Positions 1 to 7,960 of a stretch of DNA of 64,000 nucleotides are shown here, piece by piece. A model generated the notes under the pieces. That model saw nothing but the letters and a program-made list of their open reading frames with translations, did no database searches and was not told where the DNA came from. The number at the start of each line of letters is the position of its first letter. Position 1 is the stretch's first letter. The stretch is from positions 118,644 to 182,643 of the forward strand of contig NZ_BMMV01000019.1 of NCBI RefSeq assembly GCF_014646115.1, given 5' to 3'. The stretch is from Streptomyces camponoticapitis (GTDB lineage: Bacteria > Actinomycetota > Actinomycetes > Streptomycetales > Streptomycetaceae). The position numbers and the translations under genes are program-made.

Positions 1-465
1 TCCGAGACGATCCCCGTCATCGGCGACACCATCCGTTTCCTGCTCGTCTACAACCCGGGCGCCGCCTTCTCCATGGGCACCGGCGTGACCTGGATCTTCA
101 CGGTCTTCGCCGGCGCCGCCGTGGTGGCCATCGGCTGGTACGCGTGGCGCGTGCGCTCCGTCCCGTGGACGTACGCGCTCGGTCTGCTCCTCGGCGGCGC
201 CACGTCCCACTTCGGCGACCGCCTCTTCCGCGATCCCGCCTTCGGGCGCGGGCACGTGGTGGACTTCATCGACTACGCGGGCTTCTTCGTCGGGAACGTC
301 GCCGACATCGGGATCTTCGCGGGCGCGGTGACGATCGTGGTGCTCTCGTTCAAGGGCATAGAGGCGGTCGATCCCGCGCGGCCGACCGAACCGGCCGGCG
401 AAGCGACCACCGAGCCCGCCACCGCGCCCGCCACCGAACCGGCAGCCGACAGACCGGCGGAGTGA
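1..465 (+). CDS. lspA: Signal peptidase II (prolipoprotein signal peptidase), 3' part
   Basis: The reading frame is open at the left edge, so only about 154 C-terminal codons are visible. LspA is the inner-membrane aspartic protease that removes signal peptides from diacylated prolipoproteins; several lipoproteins in this window would be substrates. The family block NPGAAFS is present, followed by membrane segments. The two catalytic-aspartate regions are recognisable as GDRLFRD and HVVDFID...GNVADIGI. The last 35 residues are a low-complexity Pro/Ala/Thr/Glu tail, common in actinobacterial LspA and probably cytoplasmic. Family assignment is secure; the N-terminus is outside the window. Confidence 0.93.
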   Translation, partial: SETIPVIGDTIRFLLVYNPGAAFSMGTGVTWIFTVFAGAAVVAIGWYAWRVRSVPWTYALGLLLGGATSHFGDRLFRDPAFGRGHVVDFIDYAGFFVGNVADIGIFAGAVTIVVLSFKGIEAVDPARPTEPAGEATTEPATAPATEPAADRPAE

Positions 466-554
466 CCCCCGGGTCGCGGGTGGCGCGGGCGGGCCCGCCC
501 TGTGATCGAGGACGGACCACGCGCCCGTGACGGACCACCGCCCCGCGAGGCGCC

Positions 555-1259
555 CTACGCGTCGATCGCCTCGCGCCACTCCCGTACCGTCGCCTCGTCC
601 ACCGGCGCGCCCCAGCCGTTCGGCCGCGCCGCGCCCCCGATGTGGAACGCGTTCAGGCCGCCCGCGCGGAGCTCCGGCAGATGGTCGAGCCGCAGGCCGC
701 CGCCGACGAGGAGCTCGGGGCCGTAACCCGGTTCGCCCTCGACGGCCGAGGCCGCCTCCGCCAGCAGGACCGCGATACCGGCGTCGACCCCGCTCGCCGA
801 ACCCGCGGTCAGATACGTGTCCAGGCCGGGCAGGTCCGCGAGCTGCCTGCGCAGCGCGTCGCGGTCGGACGCGCGGTCGATCGCCCGGTGGAAGGTCCAG
901 CGGCAGGGGTCCAGCTCCGCGACCAGCCGCTCCACGGTCACGAGGTCCGGGTTGCCCGCGATGTCGAGGAAGCCGAGCACGAACTCGTCCGCGCCCTCGA
1001 TCCGCAGCGCGCCCACCGCGTCCACCAGCGCGTCCACCTCTTCCGGCGAGCCCGCCGAGAACCCGTCCTGGAGTCTGAGCATCACGCGCAGCGGGATGTC
1101 GACGGAGGCGCGGATCTTGGCAAAGGTCTCGACCGCCGGGGTGAGGCCGTCCGCCGCCATGTCCGTGACCAGCTCAAGGCGGTCCGCCCCGCCGGCTTGG
1201 GCCGCGACTGCGTCCTCGGCGTCGAGAGCGATCACCTCCAGGACTGCGCGCTTGCTCAT
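555..1259 (-). CDS. cutC: CutC family protein
   Basis: A 234-residue TIM-barrel protein of the CutC family. The N-terminal LEVIALDAEDAVAAQAGGADRLEL block is the family signature and the length is typical. CutC is named for copper tolerance in E. coli, but its biochemical activity is unsettled and copper binding has been disputed. Here it lies next to a copper locus, yet no CsoR-type palindrome precedes it. Instead, about 95 bp upstream there is a sequence almost identical to the DasR box of the nagK promoter, which hints at amino-sugar control. Start is the ATG at 1259. The gene converges on lspA. Confidence 0.85.
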   Translation of the reverse strand: MSKRAVLEVIALDAEDAVAAQAGGADRLELVTDMAADGLTPAVETFAKIRASVDIPLRVMLRLQDGFSAGSPEEVDALVDAVGALRIEGADEFVLGFLDIAGNPDLVTVERLVAELDPCRWTFHRAIDRASDRDALRRQLADLPGLDTYLTAGSASGVDAGIAVLLAEAASAVEGEPGYGPELLVGGGLRLDHLPELRAGGLNAFHIGGAARPNGWGAPVDEATVREWREAIDA

Positions 1260-1351
1260 GGGAACCCATTCCGTTCGGGAGGCTGGTGTGGGGGTGGCAA
1301 GCCGGGCCGGACGTGGGGCGACCGGTCGGCACTCGACCCGCTACAGGTGCT

Positions 1352-1367
1352 ACAGGTCTAGTCCAAT
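1352..1367 (-). promoter_or_regulatory. DasR-like responsive element upstream of cutC
   Basis: Read toward cutC the site is ATTGGACTAGACCTGT. It agrees at 13 of 16 positions with the dre consensus (ACTGGTCTAGACCAGT) and at 14 of 16 with the site before nagK at 38937. DasR is the GntR-family repressor of GlcNAc use in Streptomyces. Binding here is an inference. Confidence 0.5.
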
Positions 1368-1424
1368 AGCCAGCCTACGATGCCGCGCCCCGCGTCCGCA
1401 TCACCAAACCTCCAGCACACCACA

Positions 1425-2435
1425 TCAGTGGCCCCCGGTCCGTACCGTGAACGCCGCGGTCCGGACTTTCCCCTCGTGCCGGAAGTCGAAGAACAGCCGG
1501 TACGCGCCGTCGCTCGGCGCGGTCGCCCCGAAGGACACCCTCGCGCCCGACCGGCCGTCCGGGTGGACGTGCAGATAGGCGAGGTCTCCGGCGCGCAGGG
1601 CGACGAGATGGCCGTACGCGCCCAGGTAGGGCTGGAGGTTGGTGACGGGCTCGCCGTTCTTGCTGACCGTCAGCCTGAGGTCGCTCGCCCTGCCGGGGGT
1701 CAGCACGCCGTCGAGTGCGACCCGGTAGCCGTCGACCTCGGCGGTGGCGCGGACGGGCGGGAGGTCCGACGGCTTGTACGGCCCCGATACGGCGAGGTCC
1801 GCGCCGAGTGTGAGGTTCGTCGCGACAGCCGCGTGCCCGCCGCCACCGTGAGCCCCACCCTCCTCGGTGGCCTCACCCTCCCCGTGAGCCTCACCCTTCT
1901 CATCGGTCCTGCCCCCCTCATCAGCCCCGCCGGGCGTGAAGTCGGCGAAGACGCGGTAGTCGCCCGCCTTGGGCAGTTCGACGGGGATGGACCAGACGCC
2001 GTCGGCCGCGCGCGCCGGGTGCAGATGACGGAAGACCGTCAGATCGCGCGAGGCGACGATGAAGTGCAGCTCCTTCTCGTGCTCGCGCTTGTACGAGGTG
2101 AGATTGCGGTCGTGCCCGTCCTTGATCGAGAACGTCAGTTCCGTACGCGCCCCTGCCGCGATCGCGGTCCTTCCGAGGGCGAGGCGGTAACCGCCGTCCG
2201 AGATCTGGAGCCCCCCGGCGGCCGGCTTCGCCGCGCCATCACCCCCACCGCCGCCCTCCTTCCCCGTGTCCGGCCCCGCCCCCGCCGCGTGTTCCTTCTC
2301 GTGCTTCGCGGGCGGCGGCTTCTCGGCGACGACGGGGTCCGTCCCCGTCCCCACGCCGTACGCGATGCCGAACGTCGCGGCGAGCGCGGCGGCGTACGCG
2401 GTGATCCTGACTCCGGTGTTCGCGTTGATGTCCAT
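1425..2435 (-). CDS. Secreted or membrane-anchored His-rich protein of the copper locus
   Basis: A 336-residue protein of unknown function. A hydrophobic segment at about residues 10-28 acts as signal or anchor, followed by a Lys/Glu/His linker. Two similar beta-rich halves can be seen: one carries FRHLHP and ends in GDYRVFADF, the other carries YLHVHPDG and ends in GAYRLFFDF. A Gly/Glu/His-rich insert (about residues 170-205) separates them. The paired HxHP motifs and His-rich insert suggest extracytoplasmic metal binding. It is divergent from the copper ATPase and shares the intergenic region with two CsoR-type palindromes, one of which lies 10 bp before its start. Role in copper handling is inferred from context. 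Confidence 0.75.
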   Translation of the reverse strand: MDINANTGVRITAYAAALAATFGIAYGVGTGTDPVVAEKPPPAKHEKEHAAGAGPDTGKEGGGGGDGAAKPAAGGLQISDGGYRLALGRTAIAAGARTELTFSIKDGHDRNLTSYKREHEKELHFIVASRDLTVFRHLHPARAADGVWSIPVELPKAGDYRVFADFTPGGADEGGRTDEKGEAHGEGEATEEGGAHGGGGHAAVATNLTLGADLAVSGPYKPSDLPPVRATAEVDGYRVALDGVLTPGRASDLRLTVSKNGEPVTNLQPYLGAYGHLVALRAGDLAYLHVHPDGRSGARVSFGATAPSDGAYRLFFDFRHEGKVRTAAFTVRTGGH

Positions 2436-2444
2436 GGTTCGAAG

Positions 2445-2461
2445 ATACCCCCAGGGGGTAT
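2445..2461. promoter_or_regulatory. CsoR-type copper operator, site 1
   Basis: ATACCCCCAGGGGGTAT is a perfect 17-bp palindrome centred on 2453, 10 bp upstream of the His-rich protein start. It matches the ATACCCC/GGGGTAT operators known for Streptomyces CsoR, the copper(I)-sensing repressor. No csoR gene is in the window. Confidence 0.8.
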
Positions 2462-2527
2462 AAAGTCAAGCGAGGAACTACCCTTGCCCCAGATAGGGGC
2501 GAGGGGTATACCTGGACCAGGAGGCAG

Positions 2528-2544
2528 ATACCCCATGGGGGTAT
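2528..2544. promoter_or_regulatory. CsoR-type copper operator, site 2
   Basis: ATACCCCATGGGGGTAT lies 53 bp upstream of the copA start. It is a near-perfect second copy of the palindrome at 2445-2461, giving each divergent promoter its own site. A further half-site, GAGGGGTATACC, lies between them near 2501-2512. Confidence 0.78.
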
Positions 2545-2596
2545 TTCCCCGGGTATGCGGACGCGATACGCCCGACACAGAGGAGACTGGCGAGTC

Positions 2597-4918
2597 ATGA
2601 GCACCACACCGGCCACCGACACAACCGCCGGCGCCCCCGGCGCCCCGGCCCCCGCCAAGGTCGACGTCGAGCTCGCCATCGGTGGCATGACCTGCGCCTC
2701 GTGCGCGGCCCGTATCGAGAAGAAGCTGAACCGCATGGACGGCGTCGAGGCGACCGTCAACTACGCGACGGAGAAGGCCAAGGTCAGCTACGCGGAGGGC
2801 GATCTCTCCGTACGTGACCTGATCGCCACCGTCGAGGCCACCGGCTACACCGCGGCCGAGCCACCCCCGCCCCAACCGCCCCGGGGCGCCCCGGACACCC
2901 AGGGCGCGGGGGAGCGGGACCGCGCGCGGAAGGACGACGAACTGCGGCCCCTGCGCGAGCGGTTGATCACGGCCGTCGTCCTCTCCGTCCCCGTCGTCGC
3001 GATGGCGATGGTCCCGGCCTTCCAGTTCGAGTTCTGGCAGTGGCTGTCGCTGACGCTGGCCGCCCCGGTCGTGACGTACGCGGCCTGGCCGTTCCACCGT
3101 GCCGCGTGGACCAACGCCAAGCACGGCGCGGCGACGATGGACACGCTCATCTCGGTCGGTACGTCCGCCGCCTTCCTCTGGTCGCTGTGGGCGCTGTTCT
3201 TCGGTACGGCGGGCATGCCCGGGATGACGCACCCCTTCGAGCTGACGATCGAGCGCGGCGACGGCGCCGGGAACATCTATCTCGAAGCGGCGGCAGGCGT
3301 CACCGCGTTCATCCTGGCCGGCCGGTACTTCGAGGCCCGCGCCAAGCGCAAGGCGGGCGCGGCGCTCAAGGCCCTGATGGAGCTGGGCGCGAAGGAGGTC
3401 ACCGTCCTGCGCGACGGGCGTGAGGTGACGGTGCCCACCGGGGAGCTGGCGGTCGGGGACCGGTTCGTCGTACGGCCCGGGGAGAAGATCGCCACCGACG
3501 GCACCGTCGCCGAAGGCACCTCCGCCGTCGACGCGTCCATGCTCACCGGCGAATCCGTCCCGGTCGAGGTCGGACCCGGCGACACCGTCACCGGCGCCAC
3601 GCTCAACGCCGGTGGCCGCCTCGTCGTGACCGCCACCCGTATCGGCGCCGACACCCAGCTCGCCCGTATGGCACGGATGGTCGAGGACGCGCAGAACGGC
3701 AAAGCCGCGGCCCAGCGCCTCGCGGACCGTATCTCCGCCGTCTTCGTGCCGGTCGTCATCGCGCTCGCGCTCGGCACGCTCGGCTTCTGGCTGGGCAACG
3801 GAGCGGGACTGACGGCCGCGTTCACGGCCGCCGTCGCCGTACTGATCATCGCCTGCCCCTGCGCCCTCGGGCTCGCGACTCCGACCGCCCTCATGGTGGG
3901 TACGGGGCGTGGTGCCCAGCTCGGCATCCTCATCAAGGGCCCCGAAGTCCTGGAATCCACCCGTACGGTCGACACGATCGTCCTCGACAAGACCGGTACC
4001 GTCACCACCGGCCGGATGGCCCTCCTCGCCGGCCACCCCGCACCGGGCACGGACGAGACCGAACTCCTGCGCCTGGCCGGTGCCCTGGAGCACGCCTCCG
4101 AGCACCCCATCGCCCGTGCGATCGCGGCCGGAGCCACCGACCGCACCGGCCCCCTCCCCACCCCCGAGGACTTCGCCAACGTCCCCGGCCTGGGGGTCCA
4201 GGGCATCGTGGAGGGCCACGCCGTCCTCGTCGGCCGGGCCAAGCTCCTCGCCGAGTGGGAGATCCACCTCCCCGAGGACCTGGCGGCCAGGAAGCAGACC
4301 GCCGAGGCAGCGGGCCGTACCGTCGTCGCGGTCGCCTGGGACGGGGAGGCACGAGGCATCCTCGAAGTCGCCGACGCCGTGAAGGACACCAGCGCCGAGG
4401 CGATCCGCCGGCTGCGGGCCCTCGGCCTGACCCCCGTCCTGCTCACCGGCGACAACACCACCGTCGCCGAGACGGTGGCCAAGGAGGTCGGGATCGACGC
4501 GGACCAGGTCATCGCGGAGGTCATGCCCGAGGACAAGGTCGACGTCGTCAAGCGCCTCCAGGCGGAGGGCAGGTCGGTCGCGATGGTCGGTGACGGCGTC
4601 AACGACGCCGCCGCACTCGCCCAGGCCGACCTCGGTCTCGCCATGGGCACCGGCACGGACGCCGCCATCGAAGCCGGTGACCTCACCCTCGTCACGGGCG
4701 ACCTGCGTGCCGCCGCCGACGCCATCCGGCTCTCCCGCCGAACCCTCGGCACCATCAAGGGCAACCTCTTCTGGGCCTTCGGCTACAACGTCGCCGCGCT
4801 CCCGCTCGCGGCGGCCGGGCTCCTCAACCCGATGATCGCGGGCGCGGCCATGGCGTTCTCGTCGGTCTTCGTCGTCGGCAACTCCCTGCGGCTGCGGGGC
4901 TTCAAGGCAACCGGCTGA
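2597..4918 (+). CDS. copA: Copper-translocating P1B-type ATPase
   Basis: A 773-residue heavy-metal exporter that pumps Cu(I) out of the cytoplasm using ATP. Visible in order: one N-terminal HMA domain with GMTCASC (Cys33 and Cys36), paired membrane helices, the actuator motif TGES near residue 317, the transmembrane metal-site CPC near residue 420, the phosphorylated Asp in DKTGT near 464, and the hinge GDGVNDAA near 665. The ATG at 2597 is chosen because AGGAG lies about 10 bp upstream; an in-frame ATG at 2555 has no comparable site and would put the promoter inside the gene. Expression is probably derepressed by copper through the CsoR-type palindromes just upstream. Confidence 0.95.
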   Translation: MSTTPATDTTAGAPGAPAPAKVDVELAIGGMTCASCAARIEKKLNRMDGVEATVNYATEKAKVSYAEGDLSVRDLIATVEATGYTAAEPPPPQPPRGAPDTQGAGERDRARKDDELRPLRERLITAVVLSVPVVAMAMVPAFQFEFWQWLSLTLAAPVVTYAAWPFHRAAWTNAKHGAATMDTLISVGTSAAFLWSLWALFFGTAGMPGMTHPFELTIERGDGAGNIYLEAAAGVTAFILAGRYFEARAKRKAGAALKALMELGAKEVTVLRDGREVTVPTGELAVGDRFVVRPGEKIATDGTVAEGTSAVDASMLTGESVPVEVGPGDTVTGATLNAGGRLVVTATRIGADTQLARMARMVEDAQNGKAAAQRLADRISAVFVPVVIALALGTLGFWLGNGAGLTAAFTAAVAVLIIACPCALGLATPTALMVGTGRGAQLGILIKGPEVLESTRTVDTIVLDKTGTVTTGRMALLAGHPAPGTDETELLRLAGALEHASEHPIARAIAAGATDRTGPLPTPEDFANVPGLGVQGIVEGHAVLVGRAKLLAEWEIHLPEDLAARKQTAEAAGRTVVAVAWDGEARGILEVADAVKDTSAEAIRRLRALGLTPVLLTGDNTTVAETVAKEVGIDADQVIAEVMPEDKVDVVKRLQAEGRSVAMVGDGVNDAAALAQADLGLAMGTGTDAAIEAGDLTLVTGDLRAAADAIRLSRRTLGTIKGNLFWAFGYNVAALPLAAAGLLNPMIAGAAMAFSSVFVVGNSLRLRGFKATG

Positions 4919-4950
4919 GCGGTGGGAAGGGCACGAACGGTCGGGACGGC

Positions 4951-4997
4951 TGGTCCAGACCAAAGTCTTGACAGGCTGGCGCTTCACTTCTTAGATC
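4951..4997 (+). promoter_or_regulatory. Chitinase-type promoter for the ThuA protein
   Basis: TGGTCCAGACCA (4951-4962) is the 12-bp element known from Streptomyces chitinase promoters and differs at one position from the DasR core TGGTCTAGACCA. It is followed by a good -35 TTGACA (4968-4973), an 18-bp spacer and -10 TAGATC (4992-4997). The arrangement suggests GlcNAc/chitin-linked control. Confidence 0.6.
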
Positions 4998-5013
4998 AGA
5001 AGAGGTGAAGCGC
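4979..5013. promoter_or_regulatory. Inverted repeat over the -10 region of the ThuA promoter
   Basis: GCGCTTCAC (4979-4987) and GTGAAGCGC (5005-5013) form perfect 9-bp arms, with inner TTCT/AGAA pairs framing the -10 hexamer TAGATC. Its position over the -10 and early transcript suggests an operator, or a stable 5' hairpin in the mRNA. Confidence 0.5.
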
Positions 5014-5139
5014 TTTCTGTCGTTGCAGGCTCCGCTTTTCCCGCGCTTCTCCCCCGCTCGCCCCGCTCCGCCCCAGCCCCGCCCGATCCACCTGTCTGTC
5101 ATATACATGACAGTCCCCCACTCAGGAAGGGATCGTCAC

Positions 5140-5991
5140 GTGCCCACCAAGACACGTCTCGCCCAAGGCCCGCTCCGCCTGTTCCTGCTGCTCGCCGTCC
5201 TCCTCGGCCTGGCCGCCGTACCCGCCACCGGCCCCGCGGCCTCGGCGGCCCCCGCGGCCAAGAAGGCCGCGGACTTCAAGGTCCTCGGCTTCTACAGCGG
5301 CACCTGGGACGCGGCGCACATCAACTTCGTCCAAGAGGCGAACAAGTGGTTCCCGCAGACCGCCGCGGCGAACAACTTCACGTACGAGTCGACCAACAAC
5401 TGGAACCGTTTGACCGGCAGCGGTCTCCAGGGCGTGGACGTCGTCCTGTTCCTCGACGACCTGCCGCAGAGCGCGGCCCAGCGATCGGGCTTCGAGCAGT
5501 ACATGCGCAACGGCGGAGGCTGGATGGGCTTCCACGTCGCGGCCTTCACGACCGGCGCCTCGTCGTGGCCCTGGTACCACAACACCTTCCTCGGCAGCGG
5601 CAACTTCAAGTCCAACACCTGGGGCCCGACCACCGCCAAGCTGAAGACCGAGAACACCTCGCACCCGGCGCTCGCGGGCATCCCGTCGACCTTCACCTCG
5701 TCGGTCAGCGAGTGGTACAGCTGGTCCAACAACCTCCGGTCGAACCCGAACATCAAGGTGCTTGCCTCGGTCGACCAGTCGAGCTTCCCGCTCGGTACGG
5801 ACCCCAACCAGTCCTGGTACAGCGGTGACTACCCGATCCTCTGGACCAACAGCGGCTACAAGATGCTGTACGCGAACTTCGGCCACAACGCCATGGACTA
5901 CAACACCAACACGGGCCTGTCGTCCACGTTCGACAGCGCGACGCAGAACCGCTTCGTGATCAATGGTCTGAAGTGGCTGGCCGCGCAGTAG
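5140..5991 (+). CDS. Secreted ThuA-like domain protein
   Basis: A 283-residue exported protein. The GTG at 5140 is preferred because AGGAAGG lies 9 bp upstream and it places a classic signal peptide at the N-terminus (Lys/Arg, then LRLFLLLAVLLGLAAV, Ala-rich cleavage region). Longer in-frame starts at 5005 and 5107 would bury that signal. The mature part is a ThuA fold (class-I glutamine-amidotransferase-like) with VLGFYSGTWDAAH at its start, GVDVVLFLDD and GGGWMGFHVAAF in the middle, and HPALAG and WTNSGYKMLYANFGH later. ThuA domains are associated with carbohydrate use and are often found in secreted glycan-degrading proteins; the exact reaction is unknown. The promoter box suggests a link with chitin or amino-sugar use. 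Confidence 0.85.
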   Translation: MPTKTRLAQGPLRLFLLLAVLLGLAAVPATGPAASAAPAAKKAADFKVLGFYSGTWDAAHINFVQEANKWFPQTAAANNFTYESTNNWNRLTGSGLQGVDVVLFLDDLPQSAAQRSGFEQYMRNGGGWMGFHVAAFTTGASSWPWYHNTFLGSGNFKSNTWGPTTAKLKTENTSHPALAGIPSTFTSSVSEWYSWSNNLRSNPNIKVLASVDQSSFPLGTDPNQSWYSGDYPILWTNSGYKMLYANFGHNAMDYNTNTGLSSTFDSATQNRFVINGLKWLAAQ

Positions 5992-6031
5992 CGCCCCACT
6001 GACCGGTTCCGTCCGGTCCGCCCGATCGGCC

Positions 6032-6074
6032 GAGGCCGGTGACACGACGCGACACGCGTCGTGTCACCGGCCTC
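6032..6074 (+). terminator. Intrinsic terminator after the ThuA gene
   Basis: The arms 6032-6051 and 6055-6074 are perfect 20-bp complements separated by a 3-nt loop, without a U-tract. This is the usual Streptomyces form, though unusually long. Confidence 0.75.
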
Positions 6075-6215
6075 CGCCGCGCCGCGCCGCGACACCACAC
6101 GCGCGCCGCGCCGCTGAGCCGCGTCGAAGGCCGGTCTCAGGGCACCCTGAAGGGCAGGCAGCACGACAGGACGGCCGCTCGGCCGGACCGCCGACCACCC
6201 GACGGGGAGACCAGA

Positions 6216-7892
6216 GTGCCCAAGTCCCATCAGGCACACCACTGGTGGCCCCCGCATCCCCGGCGCGCCCACCGCTCCCGCCGCCCCCGCGACGGCCACC
6301 GCTACGGGAGCGCGCTCAAACGCATCCCGATGTCCCTGTGGCGTGAGGACGCCACCGACTGGGCCGCCGCCCTCACGTACTACACCGTCCTCGCGATCAT
6401 CCCGGCCCTCCTGGTGACCGTGGCCGCCATCGGACTCGCCGGCCCGCAGGCGACCAACGAACTCTCCGAGCAGATCACCGCGCTCGTCCCGGCCCAGTCC
6501 CGGCACCTGGTCCGCGAGGCGCTGGGCGAGATGGCGCACCAGCGCACCGCGGCCCGGCTGCTGCTGATCTTCGGCGCGATCGGCGCGCTCTGGTCCTCCT
6601 CCAGCTATCTCGGCGTCTTCCGCCGCGCGCTGCACCGGATCAACGGCGCCACCGACCACCGCCCGCCGTGGCGCAAGGCCCCGCGCATCGTGATCACGGC
6701 CGTCGTGCTGCTCGCGCTGCTCGTGACGAGCGCGTTCACGCTGGTGCTGACGGGTGACGTGGTCCGCGAGATCGGTCCGGTGCTGGGCATCGGGAGTACG
6801 GCGACCGTGCTGTGGACGGTGGTGAAGTGGCCGCTGCTGCTGGCGCTCGCGGCGGTCCTGGTCCTCATCGTCTTCCGTACGGGGCCGTCCGAGACCCGCC
6901 ATCTGCGGCACGCGCTGCCCGGCGGGGTGCTCGCCGTGGTGCTGTGGCTGGGGGTGTCGGCGCTGTTCGCGGTGTACGCGTCCCACTCGGGGACGTACAG
7001 CCGGGTGTACGGCTCGCTCGCGGGCAGCGTCGTCTTTCTCGTCTGGGTGTGGCTGTCGAATCTGTCGCTGGTGGCGGGCGCCCAGTTCAACGCGGAGCTG
7101 GCGGCGGGGCCGGCCGGCACGGCGGGCCGATCGGCTGCCCGGTCGGCGGCCGGGTCGGGGTCCGGGCTGGGGGCCGGGGCCGCCGGGGCCGACGCCGAGA
7201 AGGATCTAGGCTCTCCCTCCATGGCAGCAGTCCACGACGTCCCCGACGACGACCGCACCCGCAGCCTGCGCGAACGCTGGCTGCACACCCTCGCCGCCGT
7301 ACGGGGCGAGGTCACCACCCCCGACGCCCTCCCCTACGCCGACAACCTCCTCGCCCGTTGGGCCGAGCCCCAGCGCAGGTACCACACCACCGATCACCTC
7401 ATCGCGGTCCTGGACCACATCGACACCCTCGCGGCCCACGCCGAGAACCCGGAGGCCGTACGCCTCGCCGCCTGGTTCCACGACGCCGTCTACCACCCCG
7501 AGCGCTCCGAGAACGAGGAGCGCAGCGCCGCCGTCGCCGTGCGCGCGCTGACCGAGGCTGGCGTACCGGCCGACGTCACGGACGAGGTCGCCCGCCTCGT
7601 CCGACTCACCCTCACCCACGACCCGGCGCCCGGGGACACCAACGGCGAGGTGCTGTGTGACGCGGATCTCGCGATCCTGGCGAGCGAACCGGAGGGGTAC
7701 GAGGCGTACACGCGCGCGGTACGGGAGGAGTACGGCTTCGTCCCGGACGACGCCTTCCGGGCGGGCCGGGCGGCCGTACTGCGCCAACTCCTCGACCTGG
7801 AAAGGCTGTTCCACACGCCGCTGGGTGCGGCCCGCTGGGAGGAACCGGCCCGCGCGAACCTCAACGGCGAGCTGACACATCTCGGCTCCTGA
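6216..7892 (+). CDS. BrkB/YihY-type membrane protein fused to HD-domain hydrolase
   Basis: One uninterrupted frame of 558 residues with two domains that are usually separate genes. Residues about 35-310 form a YihY/BrkB integral membrane domain (WREDATDWAAALTYYTVLAIIP start, WSSSSYLGVFRRAL, about six helices). After an Ala/Gly linker, residues 336-558 form an HD-family metal-dependent phosphohydrolase, with RYHTTDHL, AAWFHDAVYHPERSENEERSA and the late CDADLAILA aspartate. The start is GTG 6216 with GGGGAGA about 6 bp upstream. The HD part begins with its own ATG at 7221 and lacks a clear ribosome site. A TAG sits one frame away just before this ATG (codons GAT CTA), so a single frameshift could have fused two genes. 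Whether one protein or two are made cannot be decided from sequence. Confidence 0.8.
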   Translation: MPKSHQAHHWWPPHPRRAHRSRRPRDGHRYGSALKRIPMSLWREDATDWAAALTYYTVLAIIPALLVTVAAIGLAGPQATNELSEQITALVPAQSRHLVREALGEMAHQRTAARLLLIFGAIGALWSSSSYLGVFRRALHRINGATDHRPPWRKAPRIVITAVVLLALLVTSAFTLVLTGDVVREIGPVLGIGSTATVLWTVVKWPLLLALAAVLVLIVFRTGPSETRHLRHALPGGVLAVVLWLGVSALFAVYASHSGTYSRVYGSLAGSVVFLVWVWLSNLSLVAGAQFNAELAAGPAGTAGRSAARSAAGSGSGLGAGAAGADAEKDLGSPSMAAVHDVPDDDRTRSLRERWLHTLAAVRGEVTTPDALPYADNLLARWAEPQRRYHTTDHLIAVLDHIDTLAAHAENPEAVRLAAWFHDAVYHPERSENEERSAAVAVRALTEAGVPADVTDEVARLVRLTLTHDPAPGDTNGEVLCDADLAILASEPEGYEAYTRAVREEYGFVPDDAFRAGRAAVLRQLLDLERLFHTPLGAARWEEPARANLNGELTHLGS

Positions 7893-7960
7893 CCGGCACC
7901 GACCGGCGCTCACCGCCGCCGACCGGAATGGCGGAGCCGGGCGCGGTGGTTGTACGTGCC

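Noticed and set aside
2135..4987. 950-residue open frame on the minus strand
   Set aside because: It mirrors copA on the other strand, is Gly/Asp/Arg-rich without recognisable domains, and arises from the GC-biased codon pattern.
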